DNA of 64,000 bases from Tribonema minus (Eukaryota > Sar > Xanthophyceae > Tribonematales > Tribonemataceae), in contig JAFCMP010000021.1 in assembly GCA_017506865.1 (NCBI GenBank), positions 310,001 through 374,000 of the forward strand, read 5' to 3'. The notes under the pieces were generated by a model. It did not search any database. It saw nothing but the letters and a program-made list of their open reading frames with translations, and was not told the origin of the DNA. Of the stretch, positions 19,615 through 28,668 are shown piece after piece; the stretch's first letter is position 1; each line of letters starts with the position of its first letter. Position numbers and translations under genes: made by a program.

Positions 19615-20024
19615 AGGACAAGACACGCGTCGCCCAGGCCTTCGCATCTATCAAAGATTTGACGTCTCACCTAGGGTACGCCGACATGCCCAACACCAGC
19701 AGGGCTATCAAGCACCAAAATCTCATTGCAGACCACTACTACACGCCGTGGAGTGAGGTGAGTGAAGCGATGCAGCAGGAGTGGCTGAAGACAAACACCC
19801 TCCCAGGCAGCACGCGCGCCCACCACCAGCAGGAGCGCGTTTCCAAGCTCGATGCTACATATGGGGAAGAGATTTCTGTCTACCAGACGATAGATGAGGC
19901 CATTACTAAGCTGGGGGTGTCGCGCTTTTCTCTGCGGAATGCAATCAACGACCGCAGGGAGCTCAGGGGGTTCAAGGTCAAGTACACCGACACAATAGTG
20001 GCGACAACAGAGGAGGCGATTTGA
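19615..20024 (+). pseudogene. NUMOD-repeat gene 3' part (copy C)
   Basis: The frame open from about 19617 to the TGA at 20022 encodes two NUMOD-like modules (IKDLTSHLGYADMPNTSRAI; VSKLDATYGEEISVYQTIDEAITKLGVSRFSLRNAINDRRELRGFK). It is the best-preserved version of this 3' end: it keeps the bases missing near 3100 in copy A. The BRO and T5orf172 parts are absent, so it is a truncated copy. The first in-frame ATG is at 19659. Confidence 0.65.
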
Positions 20025-20804
20025 AAAAAAAGACAGCATCATCACGGCACAATAAGGCAGCAAACGGCGGACACTTGAATGTAAATCGTTGCCTTTGGGG
20101 TTGTTTGGGCCTTGTCTTTATTTCTGCGTGTAGCCAGCTGAGCGTCGTCATCATCACTGTCCTCTTCGTCGCTTTGTTTGCAAACTGTGCCGTGCATCAC
20201 TACTTCCTACAGCGTCAGGAGGAACATGATGATCGCAAGTTGCTTCTGCCACCCCCCATCACACGCTGCTGCGGTCCGTGGACGCTACGCGCAGTACTAA
20301 AGTGCAAATGCCTCACACAACCTACGCCTCGCGTTTTTAACAATGTGCCACTCGCTTGCTGCCTATCCAATTGCCGCATTGACTGCGTTTTTGCGACTGC
20401 TTGGTGTGACACACGCCGCTGGGATCCTGTCACGTCCCTTCCTACATGTGCATGTTTCTGCTACTGGGGAGAATGACTTGGACACATCCAACCTCTCAAC
20501 AGCCATGTAGTGATTATCACGAACCACGATACCAAAGTGCTCCTGCCAAAAGCACGGTACTTAGGCTCCGGTTTTTGCATACCAGGCTCTTCACCCCATG
20601 TTTAGTCAAAAATACATTTTTTGGCCTTCGCCATTATTAGACTATATGCTACGCAGCACCTTTTCGTCATCACAAGAGATTTGTTACCAGAAAAAATTCA
20701 GATTCGCGACCAGTAAAGGATTCAGGTTAGCACCTCAGCAAGTGAGATGATATATCATCATGGAGCCTGACTACGCTTGGCAGTGTTCACACACCTCGTT
20801 AAAA
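20025..20804. other. Segmental duplication, no intact gene
   Basis: About 20025-20400 matches 3208-3720. On the minus strand about 20132-20173 encodes SDEEDSDDDDAQL, the acidic tail of the gene at 21438-21773. From about 20450 on nothing is recognised; GATTC motifs occur just before the next gene (20699-20727). Confidence 0.65.
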
Positions 20805-21107
20805 ATGGCCACACACATCAAGGACTTCAGCTTAGGTGATGACATCCACGAAGTTGCTGTCATCTGGGAGGATGTAAACGCCCTCTTCAATGCAGCAGAT
20901 ATGGCAGAAGCTCTTGAAATGCGTGGATTCCGCAAGATGCTCAAGAGGATTGATGAGGAAGACAAAGTCCTACGTGAATACGAAGGGCAGCAGTGTGTTT
21001 TTCTCACTGAACTTGGCACTATCCGCCTCGTCATACGTTCTAAGAAGCCAGCTGCAGCTCTCTTGAGGCGCTGGGTATTCGACGTGACAAGTTCATTATC
21101 ATCATGA
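20805..21107 (+). CDS. BRO-N domain protein, truncated after the domain
   Basis: The protein MATHIKDFSLGDDIHEVAVIW... holds a complete BRO-N domain of about 95 residues (LFNAADMAEALEM, then GQQCVFLTELGTIRLVIRSKKPAAALLRRW) and stops 7 residues later. Its close relative at 93-278 plus 1638-3207 continues into T5orf172 and NUMOD parts, so this copy is probably 3'-truncated by a frameshift. An upstream in-frame ATG exists at 20760; 20805 fits the relative's start better. Confidence 0.65.
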   Translation: MATHIKDFSLGDDIHEVAVIWEDVNALFNAADMAEALEMRGFRKMLKRIDEEDKVLREYEGQQCVFLTELGTIRLVIRSKKPAAALLRRWVFDVTSSLSS

Positions 21108-21437
21108 AAGCCTAGACGCGATTCCGGCGCAATATGCTAAGCTGAATCGTGACGCACTGGAAACTGAGAGACTGGAGACGACACGACAGGCGCATGCAGC
21201 GCAGTGTCAACAGCACCAAACTCTGAGTGCGGTGTATATGGAGGGGGACATAAATACATGTTACGATGTGAACTCGCCTTCCTCTACCTGTCGCTGCGCT
21301 GCTACTTGCAGCTCAGGTTGCGGTAGAGCATGCATCGTATGAGCACGCATCTGCATGTCAGCTATGTGCGCATGTGGTTTAAACATCAAGATGCATACAT
21401 TCCGGCAATCAAAATATGAAAATGCAGTATGTCGTAA
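21108..21437. other. No intact gene
   Basis: The sequence may contain the decayed continuation of the BRO gene (AQYAKLNRDALETERLE can be read in another frame near 21130), but no full domain is visible. Confidence 0.35.
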
Positions 21438-21773
21438 TTACTGCGGTGGTGCAAGCTGAGCGTCGTCATCATCACTGTCCTCGTCATCACTCTCCAAGTG
21501 AGCTACAGCAGACCGTACGATGAGGCCCCTGTACTCGAGAACGCCGTCATCATTTTGCTCCAGCAGCAGGGCGTGTTCATCAGCCAGGTACTTCACGGTA
21601 CATCCTCCGCAAAACTCTTCCACCCCCCTGCGCGAGCTCACCTGTGCCACCATTTCCAATATTGTTGCGAGCGGCACTCCGCACGTCTGTCCCGCTTTGA
21701 TGACATAAATTTCTACCACCGCATTCACAGCTTCGCGTTGGCCCTCAGTGAAAGTCATGTCGGCTAGTTGCAA
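21438..21773 (-). CDS. Small protein with acidic C-terminal tail, unknown
   Basis: The protein has 111 residues. The first 90 form a compact mixed domain (FTEGQREAVNAVVEIYVIKAG, then CGGCTVKYLADEHALLLEQ) that I do not recognise. The tail is ESDDEDSDDDDAQLAPPQ. The tail-coding sequence recurs on the minus strand next to two other NUMOD-gene copies, so this gene once lay convergent to that gene in each duplicated locus. The region upstream of its start (21774-21987) is GATTCG-rich and shared with the divergent gene at 21988. Confidence 0.5.
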   Translation of the reverse strand: MQLADMTFTEGQREAVNAVVEIYVIKAGQTCGVPLATILEMVAQVSSRRGVEEFCGGCTVKYLADEHALLLEQNDDGVLEYRGLIVRSAVAHLESDDEDSDDDDAQLAPPQ

Positions 21774-21987
21774 GTTTGGAAGTGATTATCTGAATGCTGT
21801 GCGACGGGGATTCGGCAAAGGGACTCGTGCACATTTGTGCAAGCAGGATTCGGTCAAAATGATTCGTGTGCAGTATATCCACCTGAAATGCGAATCACGA
21901 ATCAAGCGGTTCATGATCCTCAAGATTCGTGCTCAGACGTACAATCCGGATTCAGTAAGGTGCCTTCACAACTCAAGTGCCCGAAGC
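21774..21987. promoter_or_regulatory. Divergent spacer with GATTCG motifs
   Basis: The spacer between two divergent genes contains several GATTCG / CGAATC motifs (near 21808, 21849, 21861, 21894, 21902, 21925). The same hexamer crowds other gene starts in this window (27421-27450, 28494-28625, 46210-46235). A regulatory role is inferred from this recurrence. Confidence 0.4.
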
Positions 21988-22545
21988 ATGACAGGGAATC
22001 AACTGGAGTTTGATGCACGAGATTTCATTCGGAAAGTGCTCGCACAATACCCTCACAAGCTGCCGGAGTTCACGGCTCACATTGCGTGCTCCCGTTACCT
22101 GAAACCGGAGGATGAATACTGGGGAGAAGACTTGGACGCGTACAAGTTCACCGCCATTCATCCCACCATACTCAAGCAGCAAGCGCGTACATTGGGACTA
22201 GCATTGGATGTCCTCGTCTGCGACGAGACTATGAGCCTGGATGAAGATGGCTTTTACCACCTGGCCGACAAGGAATATGTGGTCGACAAGGCAACTTGGA
22301 GTATTGACCATGACGCGCTAATGCTCCGTGAAGAGCTCGCCTATACGACAGTTTCTAAACTGCCGAGAGATTGCAAGAGATGGCATTACAAGGGCGGGAG
22401 CATGATGATGCAAGGCTTGAACTTAGAGTTTGAATTTAAACCAACATGTTCTGGGGAGTGGGTAGACGTAATGTGCAAGGTTTCTGCCCAAACCATCACC
22501 ATGAACACCCCGATCCCTCTCAGAGCTCACTTCTGCGCATTCTAG
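21988..22545 (+). CDS. Hypothetical protein, 185 residues
   Basis: The ATG at 21988 is chosen because the upstream in-frame sequence is the GATTCG-rich spacer. The protein (MTGNQLEFDARDFIRKVLAQ...) has mixed alpha/beta composition, no membrane segment and no recognised motif. It could be longer at the 3' end: between 22670 and 22800 another frame encodes a conserved-looking stretch (VVMRDDKFYLRRGTPLDATGAASM), which might be its displaced end or a separate small gene. Confidence 0.45.
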   Translation: MTGNQLEFDARDFIRKVLAQYPHKLPEFTAHIACSRYLKPEDEYWGEDLDAYKFTAIHPTILKQQARTLGLALDVLVCDETMSLDEDGFYHLADKEYVVDKATWSIDHDALMLREELAYTTVSKLPRDCKRWHYKGGSMMMQGLNLEFEFKPTCSGEWVDVMCKVSAQTITMNTPIPLRAHFCAF

Positions 22546-23063
22546 AGTGATGCTCACATGAATGCGTGGCTCGAAGGTACGGGGTCGGCGCATAGGTCAT
22601 GGGATTCTCATAACTACATCCACAACGGGTTTGTACAGCATTTCGAGGACTTGGAGCTCAAGGTGTGGTGAGCATGGTAATCGTCGTGATGCGAGACGAC
22701 AAGTTCTACCTGAGGCGCGGGACGCCATTGGATGCAACGGGCGCTGCTTCTATGCGGGTTGCACACATCACATTCAGGCAGCTCGGCACCTAATAGCACA
22801 TCTGCAACTCATGTCTGCAAGGCTCGGAAGTGATGCGTGCGCTGCATGTACATTGTTCATCAGCCTTTGCATGTTCACTACGACAGGAAATAAGACGGCA
22901 GGTATACGAAATGTGTCGCATTCTCGGTGTTCCTTGACATGGTTGGCTATGCGTTTATGATGCGTTTCTGATGTGTTGCTGAGACACATCTCATGAAGGA
23001 AATGTAAGCTGACTAGACAAAAACTCACCTCAATTTAAATGTGCAGTACGAATAAGCAGGAAC
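22546..23063. other. No firm gene
   Basis: About 22665-22795 is an open frame (VVSMVIVVMRDDKFYLRRG...) ending in TAA, without an obvious start. Nothing else is recognised before the histidine kinase. Confidence 0.35.
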
Positions 23064-25195
23064 ATGAAGCCAGGTACATGGACATACACTTTCAAGGGCG
23101 ATAGCTTCTCTCCCGATGAGTGCGCCATGGCCATGTTGGGGCTAGATACCACACATGCCGTGAACATTCACGATCCTAGAACGCTGAATGTGTATGCAGA
23201 TGATGTTCCCGATTCATTGAGTCTCTGAAGGTACGAGAAGACCAGAGCATCGAGTGGCAAGGGTGGGATCATCAGTTCAGGGTTCAAAAGACAGCCGTTG
23301 ATCTCATCACCTACGTGCGCATGTACACGGAAGAGGTCACAGCTGAATTGTGCAGAGGAATCATCGTTGACGTCACGGCAGGACTACCACGCCTCGACGA
23401 GTCCACGAGGCAGCAGGACGATATGATGCTCGCACAGCAGAACTTTGTACAGCTGATTAACGATAACAAGAAGGAGATGTTTCTCGCTGCCAAAGAAGTG
23501 TCGCGGCTGCAGATGCGGCATCAGGAGGGAGCTGAAGCAGCTGCCAAGGAAGTACTTCGTCTATCTGTGTGGCGTCAACAAGGCGCAGACGCAGCTATGA
23601 TGGAGTCCGCGAGGCTGGCAAAGAGTTGTGAGGATGAAGGCATCGCGGCAGCAGCTGCAGCTTTGCGCCTCCGGGCCACCAGGAATGTCACTGTCAAGCG
23701 TGAAGGATTCCACCATGGCGGCTCGCCTCACAGTCAAGAGATGAAGGAAATACTGGAAGATCAGGCGGGCAGACTCGATTCATGGAACATCAAGACAGTA
23801 CACGACGCCATGGTAGAGGCCAAAAGGATGCGTGACAGGTACACTGATGAAGCCATCAACGCGTCCAAAGAAGCTTCACGTCTTCAAGACTCGTACGACG
23901 ACGAACGGGTGGAAGCCTCTAAAGAAGCTAGCAGGCTGAAAACCCTGAACCGCATGAGGACTGAGAGAGTTATGGATGAAGTGAGCATGCTGGAGCTAAG
24001 GCACATGGAGGATTTCAAATCTCAGCGCGACATCACCTCGTTGATTCGCACGATATGCCATGAGACCCGTAATCCTCTTCAAGGAATCGTATCGTCCGCG
24101 GACCTCATATTCTGCTGGTTGTCAGAGCCAGACACGCCGGAATGGAGGCGCCGCATACACGACAGCGTCCAAGACATAATGACTTGCGTAAACTACCAGT
24201 CTCATATCCTCAATGAGCTGAACAATTTTGAGTCTATGCGCTTGTCTCCTGGCCGAGTGGACGCCTGCATGGTACACGGAGCGTCAGTTGATGACATGAT
24301 AACCAGGGTAATTTCCATGTTCACAGACACTTGCACTGACAAGGGCATCGCCATCTCCATTACGAACCGCCTAAGCGTCAAATGCAGCTTCCACGTGAGG
24401 AGCATGCAGACAGTACTGGTGAACATAGTAGGTAATGCAGTGAAATTTACTCAAACAGGATCGGTCAAAGTGCAAAGCAGCATTTCGAATGATGACGGCG
24501 ACGGCTCTGTCTCTATATCTGTTATAGATACGGGCATCGGCATCGACCCGACCGTTCGAGACCGACTGTTCACTACATACGGAGTGAAATCTACGAGCAT
24601 GGTCACCACAGGAGGGGGCTTGGGGGCGCGCATAAGCGCGCTGATCATGGAAGCTGTGAAGGGCGACATCACATTCTCGTCGAGCTCTGCTGGGTCCACA
24701 TTCACCTTCACGTTCCCCGTTTCAGGAATTACTGCCTACGTAGGCACACCGCCCTCAACACCGATTGACAGCTTGAGCGATGCTAGCTCTGCTGCAGTGC
24801 CGTCGCCTGCCAGTGCAGGCAGGCAACGAGTGCTGGTTGTCGACGATAACTCCGTCATTCGCAAGGTGTACAGCTTCATGTTGCGCGACGACTACACATG
24901 CGATGTCGCCTGCGACGGTCTGGAGGCGCTGGAGATGTGCTCGACGAACACGTACGGGCTGATCTTGATGGACGTGGTCATGCCCAAGATGAACGGCACC
25001 GACTGCGCCGCGCAGATCCGACGCCACGACCTCGTGACGCCTATAGTGTTCTTCACGGGCGAAACGGGTATGCACATTCAACGAATCGTTGATGCCGGGG
25101 TGAACATGTACTTGCTGCGCAAACCAGTCAAGAAAGAAGAGATGATGCAGCTGTTCAGCGCCATCCTTGTCGGTGGTGAGAACTTGAGCAGATGA
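23064..25195 (+). CDS. Hybrid histidine kinase with receiver domain, N-terminal frameshift
   Basis: The frame 23315-25195 encodes, in order, a long coiled coil with repeated EASRL units (about residues 55-230), a dimerisation/H box with His249 (IRTICHETRNPLQGIV), an N box (VNIVGNAVKF), a G1 box (DTGIGID), a glycine loop (GGGLGARIS) and a receiver domain (acidic pair DD510-511, phospho-acceptor Asp553 in ILMDVVMP, KP motif near 603). Upstream, the ATG at 23064 opens a frame (MKPGTWTYTFKGDSFSPDEC...) ending at 23228. It connects to the kinase frame through one base shift near 23215, with continuous protein-like sequence (ESLKVREDQSIEWQGWDHQF). No membrane segment, so a soluble sensor is expected. 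Hybrid kinases are known from phaeoviruses. A minisatellite follows. Confidence 0.85.
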
Positions 25196-25225
25196 ACTGG
25201 CCTCATCGCCCTTTCTCGGGCTCTT

Positions 25226-25411
25226 CCGAGAAGCATTTCCGAGAAGCATTTCCGAGAAGCATTTCCGAGAAGCATATCCGAGAAGCATTTCCGAGAAGCA
25301 TTTCTGAGAAGCATTTCAATAAGCATTCCCGAGAAGCATCCGAGAAGCACTGTTGAGAAGCACTGTTGAGAAGCATCCGAGAAGCATTGTTGAGAAGCAT
25401 TTCCTAGAAGC
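25226..25411. repeat. Minisatellite, 13 bp unit
   Basis: Tandem copies of TTCCGAGAAGCAT, perfect at first and then degenerate (units with TGTTGAGAAGCA), fill the space between the histidine-kinase stop and the tail-collar gene. Confidence 0.9.
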
Positions 25412-25476
25412 ATGCATCTCCTTCTAGCTGCCGCAGCATAATTTAAATGCTTGCTACTCGTCATCTATTACGTCAC

Positions 25477-26361
25477 ATGAGCGCCATCGGGGACTACAAG
25501 TTCTCCATGAGAGATGGCGACTTCGACAGGTGGCTCAAGTGCGACGGCCGGTCTCTATCACGTGTCGCATTTCCGGTGCTGTTCGCCATGCTCGGCAATA
25601 CGTTCGGCGCCGCCAGCACGAGCACCACCTTCAAGCTCCCCGATGCTCGCGGGCGTGTGATCGCTTCAGTGAGTGGTGATCACGCGGTCGGGGGATCGAG
25701 TGGAGCCGAGACTCACGCTCTCTCAGTCAGTGAGATCCCTAGCCACTCACACGTCGCCACGATCGACTCGGCCGGCTCGCACACTCACTCTGCCAACTCT
25801 GCCGGGTCGCACACTCACTCTCACAATGCCACCAGCTCCACGCAAGGTATCGTCGTGTCGGACGGGGCGAACACGATGGTGGGCAGCGACAGCGAGAACC
25901 CGTCCGGCACCGAGCTCAATCTCGGCGGCGCTAGGCCGCTAACCATCGACTCTGCGGGTTCGCACACGCACAGCCTGGATGCGAGCGGCGCCCACGCGCA
26001 CACCGCGTCGATCGCATCGGAAGGCGGGGGGAGCGCGCACAGCATCATGCAGCCGACTCTGTTCGCCGGGACGCTGTTCATGTTCGGCGATGAAGCCACG
26101 CCTCCCCTCAGCATTCAGGGGCGCGTGCAGCACGCGGACGGGAAGCGACTCGGCGCCATATCTGTGCATGCATCTCACGGGTCAGGAACCGTCAGCGAAG
26201 TCACATGGACCGGCGACGCTTCTGCGACGGACGTGTCTGAGTGCAGTGCGCTCGACGTCAAAGACCTGCGCTGCGGATACTACACTGTCACAGTACGCGA
26301 CACCGCCGGGACGATCGCGTCCATGACGTTCAAAGTCCGCGCGATAACGCATAATCGTTGA
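25477..26361 (+). CDS. Phage tail-collar-like fibre protein
   Basis: The protein has 294 residues from ATG 25477 (GDYKFSM follows closely; an ATG at 25447 is the alternative). Residues 5-70 match the tail-collar fold: W.KCDGRSLSR..FP.LF..LG..FG......FKLPDARGRVIA. The centre is a histidine/serine-rich fibre-like segment (IPSHSHVATIDSAGSHTHS, repeated with GSHTHS units), as in short phage tail fibres where His pairs bind metal along a trimer axis. The C-terminal 100 residues form an Ig-like beta domain (GTVSEVTWTGDAS ... CGYYTVTVRD). It is probably a virion or cell-surface adhesin. Confidence 0.75.
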   Translation: MSAIGDYKFSMRDGDFDRWLKCDGRSLSRVAFPVLFAMLGNTFGAASTSTTFKLPDARGRVIASVSGDHAVGGSSGAETHALSVSEIPSHSHVATIDSAGSHTHSANSAGSHTHSHNATSSTQGIVVSDGANTMVGSDSENPSGTELNLGGARPLTIDSAGSHTHSLDASGAHAHTASIASEGGGSAHSIMQPTLFAGTLFMFGDEATPPLSIQGRVQHADGKRLGAISVHASHGSGTVSEVTWTGDASATDVSECSALDVKDLRCGYYTVTVRDTAGTIASMTFKVRAITHNR

Positions 26362-26527
26362 AATCTTTTCTGCGCTGACAGCTCGTCTGGCCGGACATAT
26401 ACTCAATAATTTGAAGTCTAACCAGTCGGGGAAGTGGTGACTGTTGGAAGTTAAAGCCTCGCCTATAATTAAAAATATGAATTGAAGTTTGTACTTTGCC
26501 ATAAATACGTTGCACCCCGGGTCCGTT

Positions 26528-27421
26528 TTAGGTGTAGTGAAGCCGGTGCAGCCACTCAGGGGTTATCTCTTTCTCCAAGTGAGGTCGCCAGTGCACTGCT
26601 ACCTTTGGAAACACCTTGTATATTTTTGAAAGCAAGATGAATGGATACGGAGCGGCTCTCCTCTTGTAGTCTGAAAAGTCAATCCTAAACACCCTGTGTG
26701 CATTGGCGTCTACTAGGAAATTGCCCAAATTGTTATCATTCGGATCGACGCGCATCTTCCTCAGACTCTCAAATACTTGAATGAAGGACTTTTGAATTGC
26801 ATCAGGCGCAACGTTGCCTTGCATCTTAGAAACGTACTCTCTTAGTGTCAAAGCCCGCACAAACTCCATTTCCAACGTCAGGTTACCGTCATAGGCAATG
26901 AGACGAGGTGCCACACCAGTAGACTCTAAGATCTCAAGACATTCGGCTTCTTTTATCGCCTTCTTGCGACTGGAAAACACTTTTCTGACCACTGCACCTT
27001 TACTGTACGCCGCGCCATCGCGGCCTTCACTGATGAGCTTCCACCCATCCCCTGGGTGCTTCCGCTTTGATGTTTTAAGCTTTTTTGAAGAATGCAAAGC
27101 AGGTGATTTTAGTGATTTCAACAATTGAGCTTTTGCTTCAGATGACTTTAAGGGCTTTGGAGAGCGGCTTCTCGGAGCTTTTGGTGTGGACTTTTTGAAA
27201 GATTTTGTGGAGGGACTGGTGTCAAGGGGAGCCAACAAGCCTAGTACCGACAGCATGTGCTCCATGCGAACCTTTGTGCAGTGTTGTGGAATCTTTACAT
27301 TGTTTGATCTTGCTAACCTCACAAGTTCCGTGAACAACATGTCTTGTACTGTCAGGAAGCCATGAAAAAAACTGCGGGAAGTCTCAGTTGAATCATGATT
27401 GTAGAAACATTCGTGGCACAT
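26528..27421 (-). CDS. Putative atypical protein kinase
   Basis: The protein has 297 residues. A helical N-terminal module (LVRLARSNNVKIPQHCTKVRMEHMLSVLGLL) resembles a short SAP-like helix pair. A Lys/Ser/Pro-rich linker follows (SPKPLKSSEAKAQLLKSLKS). The C-terminal half looks like a minimal kinase of the RIO/Bud32 type: ISEGRDGAAYSKGAVVRKVF (loop and possible VAIK lysine), EAECLEILESTGVAPRLI, a catalytic-loop-like DPNDNNLGNFLVD and a metal-binding-like RIDFSD. Activity is inferred. ATG at 27421 or a downstream one near 27340 are possible starts. Confidence 0.55.
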   Translation of the reverse strand: MCHECFYNHDSTETSRSFFHGFLTVQDMLFTELVRLARSNNVKIPQHCTKVRMEHMLSVLGLLAPLDTSPSTKSFKKSTPKAPRSRSPKPLKSSEAKAQLLKSLKSPALHSSKKLKTSKRKHPGDGWKLISEGRDGAAYSKGAVVRKVFSSRKKAIKEAECLEILESTGVAPRLIAYDGNLTLEMEFVRALTLREYVSKMQGNVAPDAIQKSFIQVFESLRKMRVDPNDNNLGNFLVDANAHRVFRIDFSDYKRRAAPYPFILLSKIYKVFPKVAVHWRPHLEKEITPEWLHRLHYT

Positions 27422-27800
27422 GATTCGTGGCGCATGATTCGGGAGGATGTTTTCGTTTTCGTTCGTCTCACTTCGATCGTCGCCGACGCCATGCCGCCGC
27501 GCAGGGGTGCACAGATACTACACTGTCACATGTAGCATCCTAAACCAGCAGGGTGACTGGTGGTTGAGTTGATGGAGGTTTGAGCCTTCCCTACATGGCT
27601 ACTCACCCTACAAGTGTACGGGTACATTTTCAAGAGCTGCAGGCGAACGATGTGTTCAGGTTCAGCAGGCAGGTCAAAATGCAACAAGCCGCACCTTGAG
27701 AAGTACACGACTTTGTGTTCATGTGCCGCTGGTAGAGATGTGCATATCCGACACTGCCCTGCAGTGAGACGCTATACGAGCCGCTAGGCGCTCCGTCACA
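27422..27800. promoter_or_regulatory. GATTCG spacer with remnant of a gene start
   Basis: GATTCG motifs at about 27422-27443 are followed by GTCTCACTTCGATCG and an ATG at 27491 encoding MPPRRGAQ before a stop. The same order (GATTCG array, TCTCAC, GCCGAC, ATGCCGCCGCGC) precedes the gene at 28669. This is therefore a duplicated promoter plus first codons of a lost paralogue. Nothing is seen from about 27540 to 27800. Confidence 0.5.
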
Positions 27801-28550
27801 TCACTGTGGTTGACCGACACCTCGACATCCGGCCGGGTGAACTTTGCCGACCCCTGGGACAGTTCCGAACGCCTTTGACGCGATGGACACGAACGTTATG
27901 CGGCTGCGGTCCTCCTTCTCAACTCTGCAGTGATCGTGATACCATGCGTCACAGCGGTAAGCCCAAGAGCTGCGGACCTGATCGTCGCCAATCTCAGTGA
28001 ACATTGTCCCGATGCAGGATGCTCGGCCATGCTCGGCCACATCGTTTGCTCCTCCGTCATGGAAGGAGGCATAGTGGTACAGCACATCCGCGTCGTTCAT
28101 AAACTCACATCGCAGGTGGTCGGCCAGCACTGGGTCTACAGCGAGGTGGAACACCGCCCGCTGCTGTTTCAAGCTGCAGGCCTCTAGCAGGTTCGTCGCC
28201 ATCCCGCGCGCCGGTGGTGAAATTAGCCGGTGCATGCAAGGCTGACGTATCATGTCTTGGAACCGCCCGTGGGGCCTGATGAGGTTCGCATCCATTTGCT
28301 GTGTGTCGTAGGTGAAGGAAGCGTAACCGTTCATGTCAACGTAATGCGCTGCCGTCACGTAGGGGTTAGTGGCACAAACTTCGCTCGGCCTGTACCCGTC
28401 CGTGAAATCATCGATATCCCACACATTCTTGGACTTAGCGAACGTGTTCAGCATCAGCGATGGCACTGATTTGAAATCAGAATGGCGGAAATGTTCAGGA
28501 TTCGCAGGTTCGCAGGTAAGTGCCTTTTGGATTTGTGGTGATCGATTCAT
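27801..28550 (-). CDS. Hypothetical protein
   Basis: The protein has 249 residues from the ATG at 28550 (MNRSPQIQKALTCEP...). The frame is open further upstream but through the GATTCG array. It contains several His/Asp/Cys residues (HHxD-like phrases such as AWYHDHCRVEKED) but no recognised fold. It diverges from the gene at 28669. Confidence 0.45.
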   Translation of the reverse strand: MNRSPQIQKALTCEPANPEHFRHSDFKSVPSLMLNTFAKSKNVWDIDDFTDGYRPSEVCATNPYVTAAHYVDMNGYASFTYDTQQMDANLIRPHGRFQDMIRQPCMHRLISPPARGMATNLLEACSLKQQRAVFHLAVDPVLADHLRCEFMNDADVLYHYASFHDGGANDVAEHGRASCIGTMFTEIGDDQVRSSWAYRCDAWYHDHCRVEKEDRSRITFVSIASKAFGTVPGVGKVHPAGCRGVGQPQ

Positions 28551-28668
28551 AGAAAGATTCGTACAAAGATTCGCGTGATTCGGGTGGATGATTCGCGGGA
28601 TTCGGGTGGATGATTTGCGGGATTCATTTTTTAATGTTGTCATCCTCTCACTCCAGTTTGCCGACTCC
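28551..28668. promoter_or_regulatory. Divergent promoter with 22 bp GATTCG-containing tandem repeat
   Basis: Two copies of a 22 bp unit starting GATTCGGGTGGATGATT lie at 28577 and 28599, with a further GATTC at 28621 and more GATTCG upstream. The array sits between the divergent starts at 28550 and 28669. Confidence 0.5.

Noticed and set aside
25225..25411. The 13 bp tandem array considered as a CRISPR
   Set aside because: Units are directly adjacent without unique spacers.
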